Counted from the first letter of the stretch, positions 31,601-44,900 are shown. The stretch: DNA of 64,000 bases from Climacteris rufus (GCA_013398175.1 VZRZ01003225.1:1-64000), one strand, 5' to 3'. Numbers and translations are program-made. The notes: generated by a model from the sequence alone, not told the origin.

Positions 31601-34474
31601 AAGTATCAGGTACAGAGCGCTCAGCTCTAGTGGGGGAGCCAAGGGAGAAGGAGCCAAACCTCACAGGCACCTGTGGGGATGATGGAGATCACCAGGGTCT
31701 GGTTTGGTGGTGGCAGCATGCCACAGGACTTTGCCTCTTCCAGGTCTCAGAGTGGAAGGTCAGTGCCTCACTGGGCCTCCTCAACCAGACCCAGAACCTG
31801 GTCATTGGCCTGGGACTGCTGGCGGGGTCCCTGCTCTGTGCCTACTTTGTCACCGAAAACAAGCTGCAGGTAAGGCTGGTCCCAGCCTGTGCAACCCCCT
31901 GCTGAGGTGGGGCCCTGGGGCTGGTGGTTACAGACCCCTGTTCCCTGTCCCTTCCAGGTGGGGGATTTTGTCCTCTTCGGCACCTACATCATCCAGCTCT
32001 ACACACCGCTCAACTGGTTCGGGACTTACTACAGGTAATGCTGGGATCTGTGGAGGTGCCTGGTGTCCCCTTATTTGTGGGTGACCAGGTTGGTATGTGC
32101 TCCCCCAAACCCTTTGCTCTGGTCTTTGCCCTCTTCAGAATGATCCAGAATTCCTTTGTGGATATGGAAAACATGTTTGAGCTCTTCCACGAGGAGCAGG
32201 AGGTGAGTGCCACCTTTGCTGGACTTTGCTCCTTGGCTTGGTTCGTGGTCCTGCCCTGGGGATAGGCTGGCGCTGGGGCTGTGCCTCTCCTTTGGCAGGT
32301 GAAAGACGTGGTGAATGCCAGCGACCTGCGCCTGGAGGCTGGGCAGATCGAGTTTGAGAATGTACACTTCAGCTACGTGGATGGGTAAGGGTGGGACAAG
32401 TCTGCTATAGAACCTGGCACAGAGATGTGGGGCCACAGAGTGGCCCTGAGCCCTTCTCCATCTCCCTCTTCCAGGAAGGAAATCCTACAGGATGTCTCCT
32501 TCTCAGTCATGCCTGGGCAGACCCTGGCTCTGGTGAGAGCGGGACCTTGAGTGTTGGTTCAATGCAGGAGGGAAGGATGGGGGTAGTGGGACTGGAAAAT
32601 ATGAAGGTGGGAAGGACAGACCCCCAGCAGGGCCAGCCCTTCCCCACCCAGCACCTAGGAGCCTGGCATTTCCAAGTCCCTTTACCTTTGTGTGCAGGTG
32701 GGACCTTCAGGCTCAGGAAAGAGCACCATCATCCGTCTGCTCTTCCGCTTCTACGATGTGCGGGGTGGCTGCATCCGCATCGATGGGCAGGACATCTCCC
32801 AGGTGAGGGTGGGGGCCCTCCAAGGATTGGGGGATGACACCAACTCATCTGAGCCTTGCAGCACTGCTTGGTGCAGGCAATGACACCTCCCCAGGGCAGG
32901 GGTAAGCACAGCCTACGCAGCCCCTTTGCAGGCTGATGGCTGTGCCAGGAGTGGGGTGAGTGGCACGACTGTGGGACCCCAGGCTGAAATGCTGGAGACT
33001 GGCCAGGGTTCCCTGGGAAGGACCGGGGCACTGTCAGGTTTCCCCACTGCAGGATGGAGCTGCAGCTGAGCCCGTGGTGCAGGGGGACCCTACAGCAGAC
33101 ATCTTGCCAGGCTTAGGGCTCATGGCTGAGGAGTAGGATCTGGTTTTGGAGGGATCTCTGCATGGGATGTGCATCTGCCTGAGCCCTCTCCCCCCATCTC
33201 CCAGGTGAAGCAGGCGTCGCTGCGTGCTCACATTGGGGTGGTGCCCCAGGACACGGTGCTCTTCAACGACACCATCGCCAACAATATCCGCTATGGGCGG
33301 ATCCTGGCCACTGACCAGGAGGTGCAGGAGGCAGCCCGGGCTGCAGACATCCATGACCGCATTCTTTCCTTTCCTGATGGTGAGACCCCTGCAGTCCCCT
33401 CTATCTTCCCCTGCCATTCCAGGGTCCCTCATGACCTTCTAGCTGCCTTCACAGGTATCCTTGGGTGACATCCCCCATGCGTGACCCTGTGCCTTGCTTG
33501 CTTTTCCCTGCTTTCTCTTCAGGGCTAGAGCAGCCCCTGGGCAGGGATGAGCTGAGGCTGCACCAGGCGGCTGTGTGGTCCCAGCAGGACCTTCAAGGGC
33601 AGCAGAGCCCTGGTCCCCATCCCCATCTCAGAGGGCACCAGCACAGCATGTTCCTGCTCTTGTGCCTGCAGGATACAACACGCAGGTGGGAGAGCGGGGG
33701 CTGAAGCTGAGCGGGGGTGAGAAGCAGCGCGTCGCCATTGCACGCACCATCCTGAAGGGTCCCCACATCATCCTGCTGGATGAGGTAACAGTAGCGGCCC
33801 CAGCCCGGCCTTACCCAGCTCTACAGCAGCACCATCCCCAGCAGCTGCCCACACTGCTTCTAGCCCGTCCCCACACTGTTCTCTCCTGCAGGCCACGTCT
33901 GCACTCGACACAGAGACTGAGAGGAACATCCAGGCCTCTCTGGCCAAGGTCTGCGCCCACCGCACCACCATTGTTGTTGCACATAGGTAGGAACAAGGGG
34001 AAAGGACTGATCTGGGAGGTGCTGAGCTATGTGAGCTGGCCAGTGTCCCCCAGAGGAGCACACAGACCTGCCCCCTGCTCAGGAGGTGACACCTCCTGGG
34101 ATTGCATCTCCTGGCACTGTGCAAACCCTCTGGGACCCTCTCCCCTCTGAGTCAGGGTAACACCTGCCTTTCCCTGCAGGCTCTCCACTGTGGTGGGCGC
34201 AGACCAGATCCTGGTGCTCAAGGATGGGCACATCGTGGAGCGAGGGAGGTGAGCACAGGGGAGGGCTGGGTGCTGTCTGCCCACAGGGATCCCCTCCCTG
34301 GCTCTGGGGCTGGCTCAGGACTCTGCACCCCTCTGCTCTTCTCACAGGCACGAGGAGCTGCTGCAGAAGGGTGGTGTGTACGCTGGCATGTGGCTGCAGC
34401 AGCAGACCAGGGACGAGGGCGAGAGCAAGGAGCACCATACTGAGAAGCCACAGGGCAGCAAGAAGGGGTCATGA
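28660..34474 (+). CDS. ABCB6: ABCB6, ABC half-transporter for porphyrins (complete, 19 coding exons)
   Basis: Exons: 28660-29175, 29706-29843, 30125-30314, 30521-30613, 30864-31056, 31142-31263, 31347-31456, 31544-31609, 31744-31869, 31958-32034, 32139-32202, 32299-32384, 32475-32532, 32698-32802, 33205-33379, 33672-33784, 33892-33986, 34180-34248, 34348-34474. They join to 840 codons plus stop (human 842). This half-transporter works as a homodimer and moves porphyrins; in mammals it is found in mitochondrial, endolysosomal and red-cell plasma membranes. Order: a hydrophobic N-terminal domain, the ABC transmembrane domain about residues 220-560, then the ATPase. Visible ATPase motifs are Walker A GPSGSGKST (Lys621), Q-loop VVPQDTVLF, signature LSGGEKQR about 719-726, Walker B IILLDE (Glu744) and switch VVAHR (His775). 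The N-terminus keeps Cys8 and has a sequon NSS at 11-13. Start chosen by homology to the human N-terminus. Confidence 0.97.
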
Positions 34475-36112
34475 GCATGACTGGGGGCGCTGCTGTGACA
34501 CTGACTTGGGCCCCCACGCTGCCTGGGAGCCCTTTGCTGACTGCAGGCTGGGGCCCTGGAGCTGCAGCGGCTTGGTTGGACACTCCACTACATTTGTACA
34601 TGTTTGTTTTGCTGTTGAGTAGTTTCTTAAACCAGGTCCCTCCCAGATCTGTGCCTGTGTGCTCTGGGCAGGGTGCGCGCCTCTGGGCAAGGGCAGGCAG
34701 GGTTAGTCTCTGTGCCCTTGGGTCAACCCTGCCACGGGGTTGAGCTCCTTGGGCTTAGGTGCGCAAGGGACTGAGCAGGATGTCAGCGCCTGCCCCATCC
34801 CCACACAAACGGCTGAGTTTGGCAAGGGGCTGCACCCCAACAGCAATGAAAGAAGCAGGGCAGCTGGTGCCCTCTTACCCCCTGTGCCCCCACTTCAACC
34901 ACCATCTGCAGAGATGTGCTGCTCTGGGCCAGACACCAAGTGACTGCTCCTGCAGGTGCCTCTGTACTTTGTGCTATGCTTTTATTTTCTCCCAAGCAGC
35001 ACTTTGACAAGTCTCAGTATTCCCTGGACCCAGCCTGACCCGCCCCCCCCCCGCAGCTGCTCAGAGTGGGACAGCCGAGTCCTGTGCAGAGCCAGGCACA
35101 GCCCCACAGGCAGGAACAGTTCCAGCAGCAAGTGGGAAAACAGCACACCCCCTGCAAGAGGCCAGTGGGACAAATCCCCCCACCCAACCATCAACTCCAG
35201 GCTCAGGGCTGTGTTTGCAAGGAAGGATTCTGTGCTACTGCTATCCAGGAGGGAACCCCCCCAACACGGCTGGAAGGAGGGAGGCATTCTTGCCCCAGCA
35301 GCATTTAAACAGGGCCCTGTTTTAAGTTTAGGGCAGCAGAGAGCAGCCAGCAGCAGGAAGGCAGCTGCAGCCCTCCTGTATGAGCGATGTTGGCAGTCAA
35401 ATCACCGCCAAGGTTACTTATTATATTAAACCAGAAAGGAAATACAGCTCCATTCAGTCTCACAGAGGTCTTGTGCCCCAGCAGAGCAGGGTAAGGCCCA
35501 ATGCGTTCTTGTGCATGCAAACAGCAGGGAGGCACCGAGGATGTGGGGAGCAGGGAAGGGCTGCCTTCACGCTGCCAGGAGGCTGCACATTCAGCCGTGC
35601 CGTGCCCAGGCAAGCGACCATCCCAGCCACAGTTGCTCTTTGCTGAAAGGCTGGCACAGCCCTCCCCAGAGCAGGGAATCCAGCCCCCCACTACTGCAGC
35701 AGGCAGCTTCATCCCAGCTGTATGTTTGAGCATGCAGAGATGTCCCCACATGGCTCTGCCCTCACCCCACAGTCCCAGCAGTGTTGGGATATGGCTGTGG
35801 CAACTGTGGGTAAGTGCAGACCCTGGGCTGTTGCTTGCTTTGGTCAGTGCGTGTCCAGACTCGTCCTGTACCCTCTTCACCTCCCCAGGAGCATCAGCAA
35901 TTTGCTGCATTAATTTTATATACGTGCTAGGGCTGAGGTGTCAGCGTGTATTTGGTGGCTTACAGCTCCCAGGGAGATGAGCTGTCCTTGGCAAGGGGCT
36001 CTTGTCACCAGTGTCCAGGCCAGAACCCCATGGCATCCGTGTGGGAGGCCAGAGCCGCTCCTTGGGTCACAAGCAGGATCTCATGTCTGCAGGCACACCC
36101 TGCCTCACCTGC
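34475..36112. other. Convergent 3' UTRs of ABCB6 and ZFAND2B
   Basis: No conserved coding segment is visible. On the plus strand the first poly(A) candidate for ABCB6 is ATTAAA at 35425-35430. On the minus strand AATAAA at 34981-34986 is the candidate for ZFAND2B. If both are used, the two mRNAs overlap by several hundred bases. The C run at 35041-35052 is a simple repeat. Confidence 0.5.
34981..34986 (-). terminator. ZFAND2B: Candidate poly(A) signal of ZFAND2B
   Basis: TTTATT on the plus strand is AATAAA on the minus strand, about 1.1 kb beyond the ZFAND2B stop codon. No AATAAA was noticed closer to the stop on that strand. Confidence 0.5.
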
Positions 36113-39100
36113 CTAAGACATGCTGCAGTTTGATGGCTTTGAACCGTGTGCCTGCAACAGGAAGAAGCACACAGTGAGCAAGGGAAAATAGGTTTCTTCC
36201 CCTCCCCTACAAGTGAGCACATCCAGTGCTCAAGTCCCCAGAGCTGTGTGCTCAGCAGTGATGATGCTGCTGCTGCTGCCCCAGGCTGGGCTGCCCTCCT
36301 GGTGAGGAAAGCCAGCCTAGACAGAGCCCAAAGGAAGCAGAACCCAGGGAGGCCCTGTCCAGGACACAGCTAGGCCAGGATCAACCCCACGATGGCACAG
36401 AGCCCATAGCCAGCCCCACTCACCTGCCGCTGCGACTGCTGGTACTCGGCTTCACTTGCTGACAGTGCCTGGGCCAGTGCCAGATCCTCCTCCTCCTGTG
36501 TGCTGCTGGGACAGTGGTGCATTGTGTGCCTTGGCCTTCCCTGGGCCGAGTGCTCAGAGCCCTTCTGGGTGGCACTCTCACTGCAACCCCCCAGCACAGC
36601 CCAGGGCAGGGAGCTACTGAGCATCACTCTGAACAGGCCAGGGGCTGGGGAGGGAGCAGAAGATCCAGCCGGGGCTGGCAGCCAGCAATCTGGGCCAAGG
36701 AGAGCCATGTTAACTCCAGTCTGCATGACAGTGCTTTTAGCAGCACTGGGCACTGGGCCTGAGGACATGAGCTCCTGGGTGTTCTGCATGAACATCCCTA
36801 CTCCACTCGTCACACTCCAGCCAAACCCATTAGATGACAAGTGGTCAGACAATGGTTTGCCCTACTCTGTGTGTCAGTCACTGTCCCCTATCAGTACCCC
36901 TGAGGGCTTGCTTGCTTAACAGACCTCCCTGATGGCTCTGGACTCTTCCTTTTTTCCCCTGCCAGCCACAGAGAGGCATCACATGAAGACACGTGCTGAG
37001 AGAAATGTCATCCCAGAGCCACATGATGCTTCCCCAGGCACCTCTCACACACAGGCTGGGTGCACAACACACCACGTGTTTTGGGGCTGTACCTGGGTGG
37101 CTGTGCTGAGCTGCGTGCTGACTCTGCCAGGGACATCTCCAAAGCTCGCTGCAGTGCCTCTTCCTCGCTCTGAAACAAAACACCTTGTCACCCGGTTGGG
37201 CAGGGCGGGGGCACAAGGCAGCCCTGAGGGACATGCAACAAGTACAGTCTTTCCTGGCCAAGGGTGGGCAAATCTCCCCTCTTTAGGAGGCCAGACACAG
37301 CCAAGGTGAAGGCCTGGGGCTCTGAAAAGACCTGCAGTTCTCTACCCCTGTCCACTAATGCAGGAGTATGCCAAGAATACCAGCAGGAAGCATCTTCCAG
37401 CCTCCTCCTCCACCCTTGGCTTGCAGAACAGAAAGACAATACCCAAGGAAAATGGCTGGTGCACTTCGTCCCTTTGGGCAAAGCTAAGCACCAAGTGCAG
37501 CTGAGAGCTGCCATTTGCAGGCACCACAGCAAGCTCTGACTCCCTACAGAGCATCCAGGATCACTGTTTGCCAGGAAAGGCCCTGCTAGGAGCAAAGTCA
37601 CCTACCAGAGCGTGGGTTAGAAAGCATTTGTTGCAGTCACTTCTCAGAGCACAGGAACCACCTAAACCCACCCCAAATGCCCAGGCCAAGCCACTCACCA
37701 GCCCATTCTGCAGCATGGCAGCTGGAGGGGAGGTACTGCGAGTCTGTGATGCAGCAGCTCTGCCTCCCCTGCAAGCAGGAGAGAAGCTGGGTTACTGTCA
37801 AGGCAGGGAGCCCTGGTACAAGTATTAGTCCTGCTGAGGCACAAGACACAGGGAGCTGTCTCTCTGGCATTCCACAGGGAGCCAAGCTGAGCCTGGGCAT
37901 GCCCACCTCAGAATTACAAGTGAGGCCATCACCTTACCTGGCCGAGGCTGGAGAAGAGGAGCTGTCTGCTGGCCGGGCAGCTCCGCTGCTTGATGCAGTG
38001 ACTATTTTGGAGGAGGATGCCTGGGCTCTCGTAACTGCAGCATGCCTAGGACAGACAAGGCACCTGTGAGAAACTGTTTTACCATCACGAGCCATTCCTA
38101 GGCATTGAACACCTTGGGAGATGAAGCTGAATATGCAAAACACCTCTCTGGCTCGTCTTCCTCCCAAGAATACATTTTGTGGCTGTTATTGCCAAGAGTT
38201 TCAAGAGCTGTTTCTCTCCCTGAAACCCTGTACCAGGACAGGCAGAAACCACTGACTACAGAATAATGGGTTGGGCAAAGAAGCACGAGCAAAACAGTCG
38301 GTACTGACAGCTTTTCCTACAGGAGAAACTGTGCATACATCTGTGCTTTGTGCTGCTGGACAACATCCCAGCACACAGGGCAGGGCAGTCCCGGACAATG
38401 GGCCAGGAGGAGCTGGGCTGCTTCCCTGTTACCCACCTGGCAAGCACCGCCCCAAGCCTGCCAGGCTGTCTGTCCCCAGACCCTCACCCTGCTTTGGAGA
38501 GGGGACGCCCCGCCCCGCTGCAATCATGGTCCAGGGGGTGCCGGTGCTTGAGGCAGTAGTTCTTGTGGCACTGGTCACAGATCACCTTCATCATCTCCTT
38601 CTGCTTGCAGCCAGGCTTCAAACACTTGTTGGTGAAGATCTGAAAGATGACATAGCAGCACTGAAAAGGAGCATGTGCTGTGGGGCCGGGGCTGTCCCTT
38701 CTCTCCATGCCAGACCTGGGCACTGACCAGCCTTCCCCACCAGTGCATATTCTGCAAGGTTCTGGAGTTTCTCTCTGAATACTGGCTTTCTTTACATAGT
38801 TCATTAGTAATTCACTGCTGCTTCAGTCTCCATAGACAATGGTCTCCATAACCCCATAATGCACAGCAGAAGAAAGAGTGCCTTGCCCAGGGATTCTTGC
38901 CTGCCATGCCAGTGCAGTGTGGACAGCCCAGAGCCCTGCAGCTGCTGCTGGGCTGGATTCCTGCAGCAATTTCATCTCCTGGCAAGATGGACTAGCTAAT
39001 AGCTGATTGCATTTTCCTAATGGCAGCATACAGCTCCCCATCCTCACGTCCCAGGTGGCTGCCCAGTCCTACACCAGCACCACACTCGCCCCAGGCTCCC

Positions 39101-39928
39101 TCCACAAAGCCCTGCAGATGCGCATGCCTCCAGCTCGCCAACCCTCCCTGCCCTCAACCAGTGCCAACACAGATGGCACTGGGCAGGGCTGAATCTGTGT
39201 TGTTTTCATCCCATTCCCAGGCTCTATCAGGGAGCTGGCAGAGCTCAGCAGCCACATGGAGAGCATCGGGTTCATACCTTGCGCTTGCGCTGTGCGGGGT
39301 CAGACTTGCAGTCACGGTCAATGTGCTCACCCACCACAACATCTGGCATCTCCCCCCGCCTCACGGGGACCGGGGTGTTGCAGAGGGGACACACTGGCAC
39401 CTGCACATCCTGCAGAGATAACAAAAGGGAGCTAGGAGCAGGCAGCTGGGCAACCTTGAGTGTTGCAAGGTTGCCTACTATGCTTCCTGCCTACTATGGC
39501 TTCCATGGCCTCAGCTGCAGTTTGAGATCCTGCTCACCACCTGCCAACCAGCTTGCACAGCAAGCACAGAGGCACAGACACATGCACTGGGAAGGGAAGA
39601 CAGTATGGCTGGGAGATGCCCAAACCATTTCACCCAGTGGCAGAGGGATGGCTGGTTGTTCGTGGCACTGAAACGCACATCCTGGCTTCCAGGGCCATCT
39701 TCAGACTCAGCACACATCCCAAGGAGGGCGTTGCCCAAGTGACCAAAGTTGTCACACATTATTATGACCCATGGCTGGAAAAGCTCAGCAGTTCTACGCA
39801 GGAGGGTGTATGAGATCTGTTTTGTGCAGTTACCTTCTTGTAGGCAGAGGTGCAGTCATGCTGGGCATAAGCGATGTGGTCAGTGCAGAAGATCTGCTCG
39901 CAGGCATCGCACTTCAGGGGAAGGAAGT
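36113..39928 (-). CDS. ZFAND2B: ZFAND2B (AIRAPL), AN1 zinc-finger ubiquitin/p97 cofactor; exon 1 missing in gap
   Basis: Exons in transcript order: 39928-39834, 39409-39278, 38639-38488, 38045-37938, 37768-37699, 37169-37093, 36505-36424, 36151-36113, giving 755 coding bases including the stop. The first visible exon starts mid-codon (AC of Asp). The human first exon (about 18 residues, MEFPDLG...) was not found and probably lies in the gap 40605-40861. The protein links ubiquitinated clients, p97 and the proteasome at the ER. Features: AN1 finger 1 (KCDACEQIFCTDH...AYAQHDC), AN1 finger 2 (CKQKEMMKVICDQC...HRHPLDHDC), a VIM-like AAVTR segment, two ubiquitin-interacting motifs (EEEALQRALEMSLAE and EEEDLALAQALSASEAE), and a C-terminal CAAX box CSMS for prenylation. 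Human ends CSLC. The last exon codes only 12 residues. Confidence 0.94.
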
Positions 39929-40004
39929 CTGGGAGCAGGGATATGCCATGGGCAGAGAGCATGGAGGTCAGCATTGCCCACCCGAAACCCGGGGGCCTCC
40001 CCGA

Positions 40005-41000
40005 CTTCCCGAAGACATAACCATGGACCGCGGCAAATCCAGGGTCGTACCTCTCATTCCCCAGCACGGAAACAAAAGGGCTGCAGGTTCACAGCCACAT
40101 CTTCAGAAATACCTAAGGCTCCTCCTCGAGACGTGCCCTCCCCGAGATCAGGAGTAGCATCCTGAATCACACCGAGCTCCCCGCGGGCTGCCGGCCTCAA
40201 GCCGGCGGTGAGCGATGCTGCCACAGCCGCCACGGGCTTCGCCCACCGGGACAACCGGGGTATGGACGGGCCCCAGCGGCCCCTCGGCACCGCCGTGTGG
40301 GGCCTCCCCAGTCTGCAGCACCGAGGGCTGGCAGCGGGGGTGCCTGTCTGGGCCCTGCCCCGCTCCTCCCTGCCAAGAGCCGCTGCCCGCTCGGGCAGAG
40401 CCGCGTACCCGGGCAGAGCCAGCCGGCGCAAACCCCGGTCTACCGGCACCGACAGCCAGCCCCTCCCCAGCGGGGCGCCCGCGGACAGCGGGAAGGACCA
40501 GAGACCCCTCCGCCAAGGGCAGGCCTGGCGACACGGCCCGCCCTTCAGCCCCCGTTACACCGAGCGGGCGCCCGGCGCCGCCCCGCTCCGCGCAGGCCGG
40601 GCTGNNNNNNNNNNNNNNNNNNNNNNNNNNNNNNNNNNNNNNNNNNNNNNNNNNNNNNNNNNNNNNNNNNNNNNNNNNNNNNNNNNNNNNNNNNNNNNNN
40701 NNNNNNNNNNNNNNNNNNNNNNNNNNNNNNNNNNNNNNNNNNNNNNNNNNNNNNNNNNNNNNNNNNNNNNNNNNNNNNNNNNNNNNNNNNNNNNNNNNNN
40801 NNNNNNNNNNNNNNNNNNNNNNNNNNNNNNNNNNNNNNNNNNNNNNNNNNNNNNNNNNNNNCCCCCCCCACCCCGCCGTACCCCTTTCCTCCGCCAGCAG
40901 CGCTGGCAGCCGGGGAAGAGCAGCTTCAGAGACCTGCCGCGGAGCTGCGGCAAGGCTCCGGGCAAGGCGGAGTCCACGAGGGCCAGTGGCAAAGCCATCC
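40005..41000. promoter_or_regulatory. ZFAND2B: CpG island around the hidden ZFAND2B exon 1
   Basis: GC- and CpG-dense sequence on both sides of the gap, upstream of ZFAND2B exon 2. It is the only candidate promoter for that gene in the window. No conserved coding segment was found in the visible part on either strand. Confidence 0.5.
40605..40861. other. Assembly gap (257 N)
   Basis: Run of N in the ZFAND2B CpG island. It probably removes coding exon 1. Confidence 0.99.
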
Positions 41001-41965
41001 TGCCCCGCCAGGCCAGCAAGAAGTATCTCTGTCCACATGGGACAGCTTGAACTTTTCCCTCCATCCTTCCCCTCCCCTGCCCCGGGGGGACAAACCACGG
41101 ATCCTCTTCCGTGTAACAGAGCTCCTGGCTCTATTCCAGTCACCTCGGAGTCTCCAGGTGCCATGCTACGATGCCCAGCTGAGCACAGATGGGGTGCTAG
41201 AAGGGTCAGTGGTGCGGAAGGCAAGAGATGCCACGGCAGCAAGAAACCAGAGTACTGAACAGGGCCTGGAGTGAACTTCATTGATTGCAAAAAAATCAAC
41301 TCCACAGCCACCCAGTAACAGAACTCAAATGAGACAGGGAAAAAAAGCAGGTATCGCCCAACACCCTTTTTCAGCAGTGACACAAACGACAGTGACAGTC
41401 TGTAGAAGGGGTGTCTTTGCACAGCACCCATCTGCTCGTCCCCCTCTGCTCCAAAGACCCCTTTCCCTTTGCTAGCCCCTGAGAGCCACATTTGACTGTG
41501 CACCCCATCCCTCCCCCCAAACAAAACCAATGAAAGTTAAAATTATTTACACTTTTAGCCATTTAAAAACCCAATAAAATAAGATTGCATATGTCCTACT
41601 GGGGATGTGGGTATTAGCAGCAGCTACAGCTAGCTCGGTACTCTGCGTGCAAAACGAAAGACAAACAGAAGACAGACCGAAATACTGCACCATTACTAGG
41701 AAGCGTTTGCTGGGGTTGGTGTTTCAATTGTGGCATAAGGCTTCTAGGAGCCGGCTCCTCCCCAGCTGCAGGGCCTCCTGCTCAGCCAGCGAAGGCCGGG
41801 CTCTAGAAGGATGGAAAGGATTCATTATTCCAGACACAGCACATTAACACTGACGCATTTCCATCCCAGTCAACACAAACATCTAAAAACCCACTGCACG
41901 TTCACTGTGTGAGTTTTTCCTTCTTTCCAGTGATGATGGAGGAAAAGGAGGTGCATGAGTAAGAC
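41001..41965 (-). other. RETREG2: RETREG2 3' UTR and intergenic DNA
   Basis: No conserved coding segment. The RETREG2 3' UTR must begin at 41965 and run leftward. No AATAAA or ATTAAA was found on the minus strand; a rare variant AATGAA (plus TTCATT near 41277) is the only hexamer noticed. Strong adenine runs occur at 41288-41295 and 41339-41346. Confidence 0.4.
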
Positions 41966-44900
41966 CTAAGACATAGATGGTGCTGTCATCACTGCCTCCT
42001 CCTCATCTCCTTGCTTTGGCAGCTCAGCAAGCATGGGAGAGGAGGGAGACGGAGCAGCCTCTTGTGCCTCCTGCTCCTCTCCGAGCCCCAGCTCTACATC
42101 CATTTGCTCCAGCTCCCCCTGATCCAGTAGCTCAAAGTCATCTGCTTCCTCCTCATCCTCCGGTGAAGCCCCTGTCTCTGTCTCCACCACTTCACTCTCT
42201 GACAGGTGTGCTTGGAAGCTCAGTTTCTCTTCAGGCTCAGTGGGGAGGAACTCGGAGAGGGAGGGCCCCTCACTGGCCTCTGAGGACCGCAGGAGGGCAG
42301 AGAGGGTGTTCTGCACCGCCGTGGTGATGGCAGTGGTGACGATCTCCTCACTCAGCGTGTTAATGCAGATGCCCAGGCCTGGGGCAGGGACAGTCTTTGG
42401 CTCTGCGTTGCCTCCTGCCACTTGCCCACTCCCATTGAAGTGCGTATTTACAAAATGGAGAGGAGACGCGAGGCGAAGGATGGAGAGGTCAGAGTCCGCG
42501 GCCTCTTTCTCTGCTGAGTCCAGCTCACAGGCAGCGTGGGCAAGCTCAGGACCCAGAGGCACACCAAATGCATCTTCATCACTCTGTGGTCCCAGGTCTC
42601 TGGAATGGTATTCTTCCACGGATGGAAACTCTGCCAGGTCCTTGGAAAACGACTCCTCTGGCTCACTGTGTAGGCTCTGCTGATCCAGGTCTGAAAGGCA
42701 CCAGCATTAAGGTACAGGTCCCCTCAACCTGACCTCCCACCCACCTTCCCCCAGCTGACACACCACAGCTGACTTTCAGGTACCTTCCCCATCCCTGGAG
42801 CACAACAGGAAGAGATCTGCAGTTATTCCCTTCTCCCAGTGGCACGACTCATGTGGAATGTTCTTTCTGTGATCCTGTTCTATGTGCTCTGTGGTCAGAG
42901 AGGACTTCCTGCTCCAGCTCATGCTCTCTGCATCTAGAGCCTGCCATCAAAACCTCCAAGGTCAGGGAAATTGTGCTTACAGGACATCACCTGCCTGCTC
43001 CTCCCCAGACACCCAAGTGGCCACATCTGAGTGGTTACTTCCATGTTTCTCACCACTAACCAGTCCTTCTCTGAGCTAGTAAGTCTGACATGGGGGGGTG
43101 TCCAACCTGTTTCACCCAGCAACATATATGGGTGTGTGACTATCCTATTCAGTTATTTCTGTGGAACTTTGTGGGTGGCCTTGCTCTCTCGCTGGAGTCA
43201 CAAGACAGCATTGCTTTGTGAGGCAGTAATTAGAGGCAGATGTCATTCAGGACCAGCTTATGATCAGACATGAAGTCAGGGCAAGCTGCACTTCCTCCTT
43301 TCAATGCTGTTCCCATACAAATAGTTGGGTTCTCTCCCTGTCCTCCCATTTGTAAGACCCATTGTTCTGGGTGAAAACACCCAGGATAAGGGGGGCAAGC
43401 AAGGTGTCCTGTCACCTACCTTCAGAAACATCTGTCAGCTGTGGGGTGGTAGCCCTTGAGACAGAAAAGCCCCCACTCTCCAGGATAGAAGCCTCCTCAT
43501 CAGAGAGCTCAGAATCTGTGATTGACAATGCCAGGGCAGTTTTCTTCACATCCACCTGCATGGGATGAAGGCAGAGGAATAAATTCCTGTACATCTGACT
43601 ACCAGTGCTACCTATGGGCACCTCCAGACCTTCCAGGCAGAAGTCCTTGTTGGAGGGACAGTATGCTGGCAAAGTGCTCAGTGCACTGCAGAGAAGGGCA
43701 GTCTCAGCTCACTGGCTTTCCTGCAATAAATCACTGCCTGAAGCTTTGCCTGGTCTCAGTAAAGAACCCAAAAGAAGCAGCACAACATGGGATGAGACTG
43801 TAGGAGTCTCAGAAGGCTTTGATCCTTCTTCCTCTCTTGGGATCACCAAGCAGCACAACACCCCTTCCTTCTTGCATTCACACTAAGGCCAATGAAGCCT
43901 TTTACAAGCAGCAGTGGCTCAAGTATCCACATTCCTTTGGAAACAAGCTTCCCACCTCACAGCCCAGCTATGTGCCCAGAGCTCTTGTAAAGAAAGACAC
44001 TTGGTCTGTTTCTGTGGTGTGAATACAGAAAGATCACACACAATCTGACTGGGAGCTGGGAACTGTGTAAGAGCCACTAGTGCTGCTCAACTCCCTTTTC
44101 CAGTTTTGAGGAGCCCCTGCACATTACATCAGGGGAGTTAATTTCTTCAGGAGACACTCACATTCCCTGAGCATGAGGCATAATCATCAATGTAATTCTG
44201 AGGTCAGCAGGAGGCTGGGCCCTGTCCTGCTATGGCATCACCAGCTCTGTGGCATGAATTGTAAATACTCAGATTGGAGACAATGGCCTTCATCAAGCAC
44301 ATACCCTCCTCCCCTTAGAACTCTGCAAAGGAGTGGCTTATTGCTGTGCTGCTTGTTATCAGTGTTGCTGTATTCAGATCATCCCTTGGCTCTCAAGCTG
44401 CTATAGACCAGACAGGAGGGACTGGCTCCTCCTCAGCTCTCTGTGCTCTTACCACTGGGGAGAAGCCTGACAGCTCTGCCTCACTCTCACTCTCCGTCTC
44501 TGCTGTTGGCTCATCACCTGCTGCAGGCTCGCTCTTCCCTTGTCGCTCTGTGAGAAAGAGAAGAAATGCTTTACATGACACTGAAGAAATTTTCTACCCT
44601 TACACATCACTTTCCCACCACTTCTAATACCCTGTGAAAGTGCACAGGGTTCCTGGAGACAACCACAATCTGTTGCTCTCACAGGTTGTTCTCAGGACGA
44701 CCTGGAAGCACAGTTGCTCTCCCCATAACCCTCAAATTTCCACCTCTTTTCCCCTGCTCCTCTGCAGCTTTTCACCACACAGTGTTGGCAGACATATCTC
44801 CTATTGTCCCTTTTCTAGGGCTCCACCCTAGGAGTATGGCACCAAAAAAAGGCACAGAGAAGATGGGTCCTTACTCTTCTTCTCATGCTTGTGATGCAGT

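Noticed and set aside
36370..36423. ZFAND2B C-terminus by read-through (VSGAGYGLCAIVGLILA)
   Set aside because: A consensus donor (GTGAGT) follows the codon for Gln, and the next exon at 36151 restores the KPSNCS tail with a CAAX box as in human.
40148..41530. 460-codon minus-strand frame around the third gap
   Set aside because: It is held open by N and GC-rich promoter sequence and shows no conserved domain.
41573..41578. AATAAA on the plus strand
   Set aside because: No plus-strand gene ends here. It lies in the RETREG2 3' UTR, which is transcribed from the minus strand.
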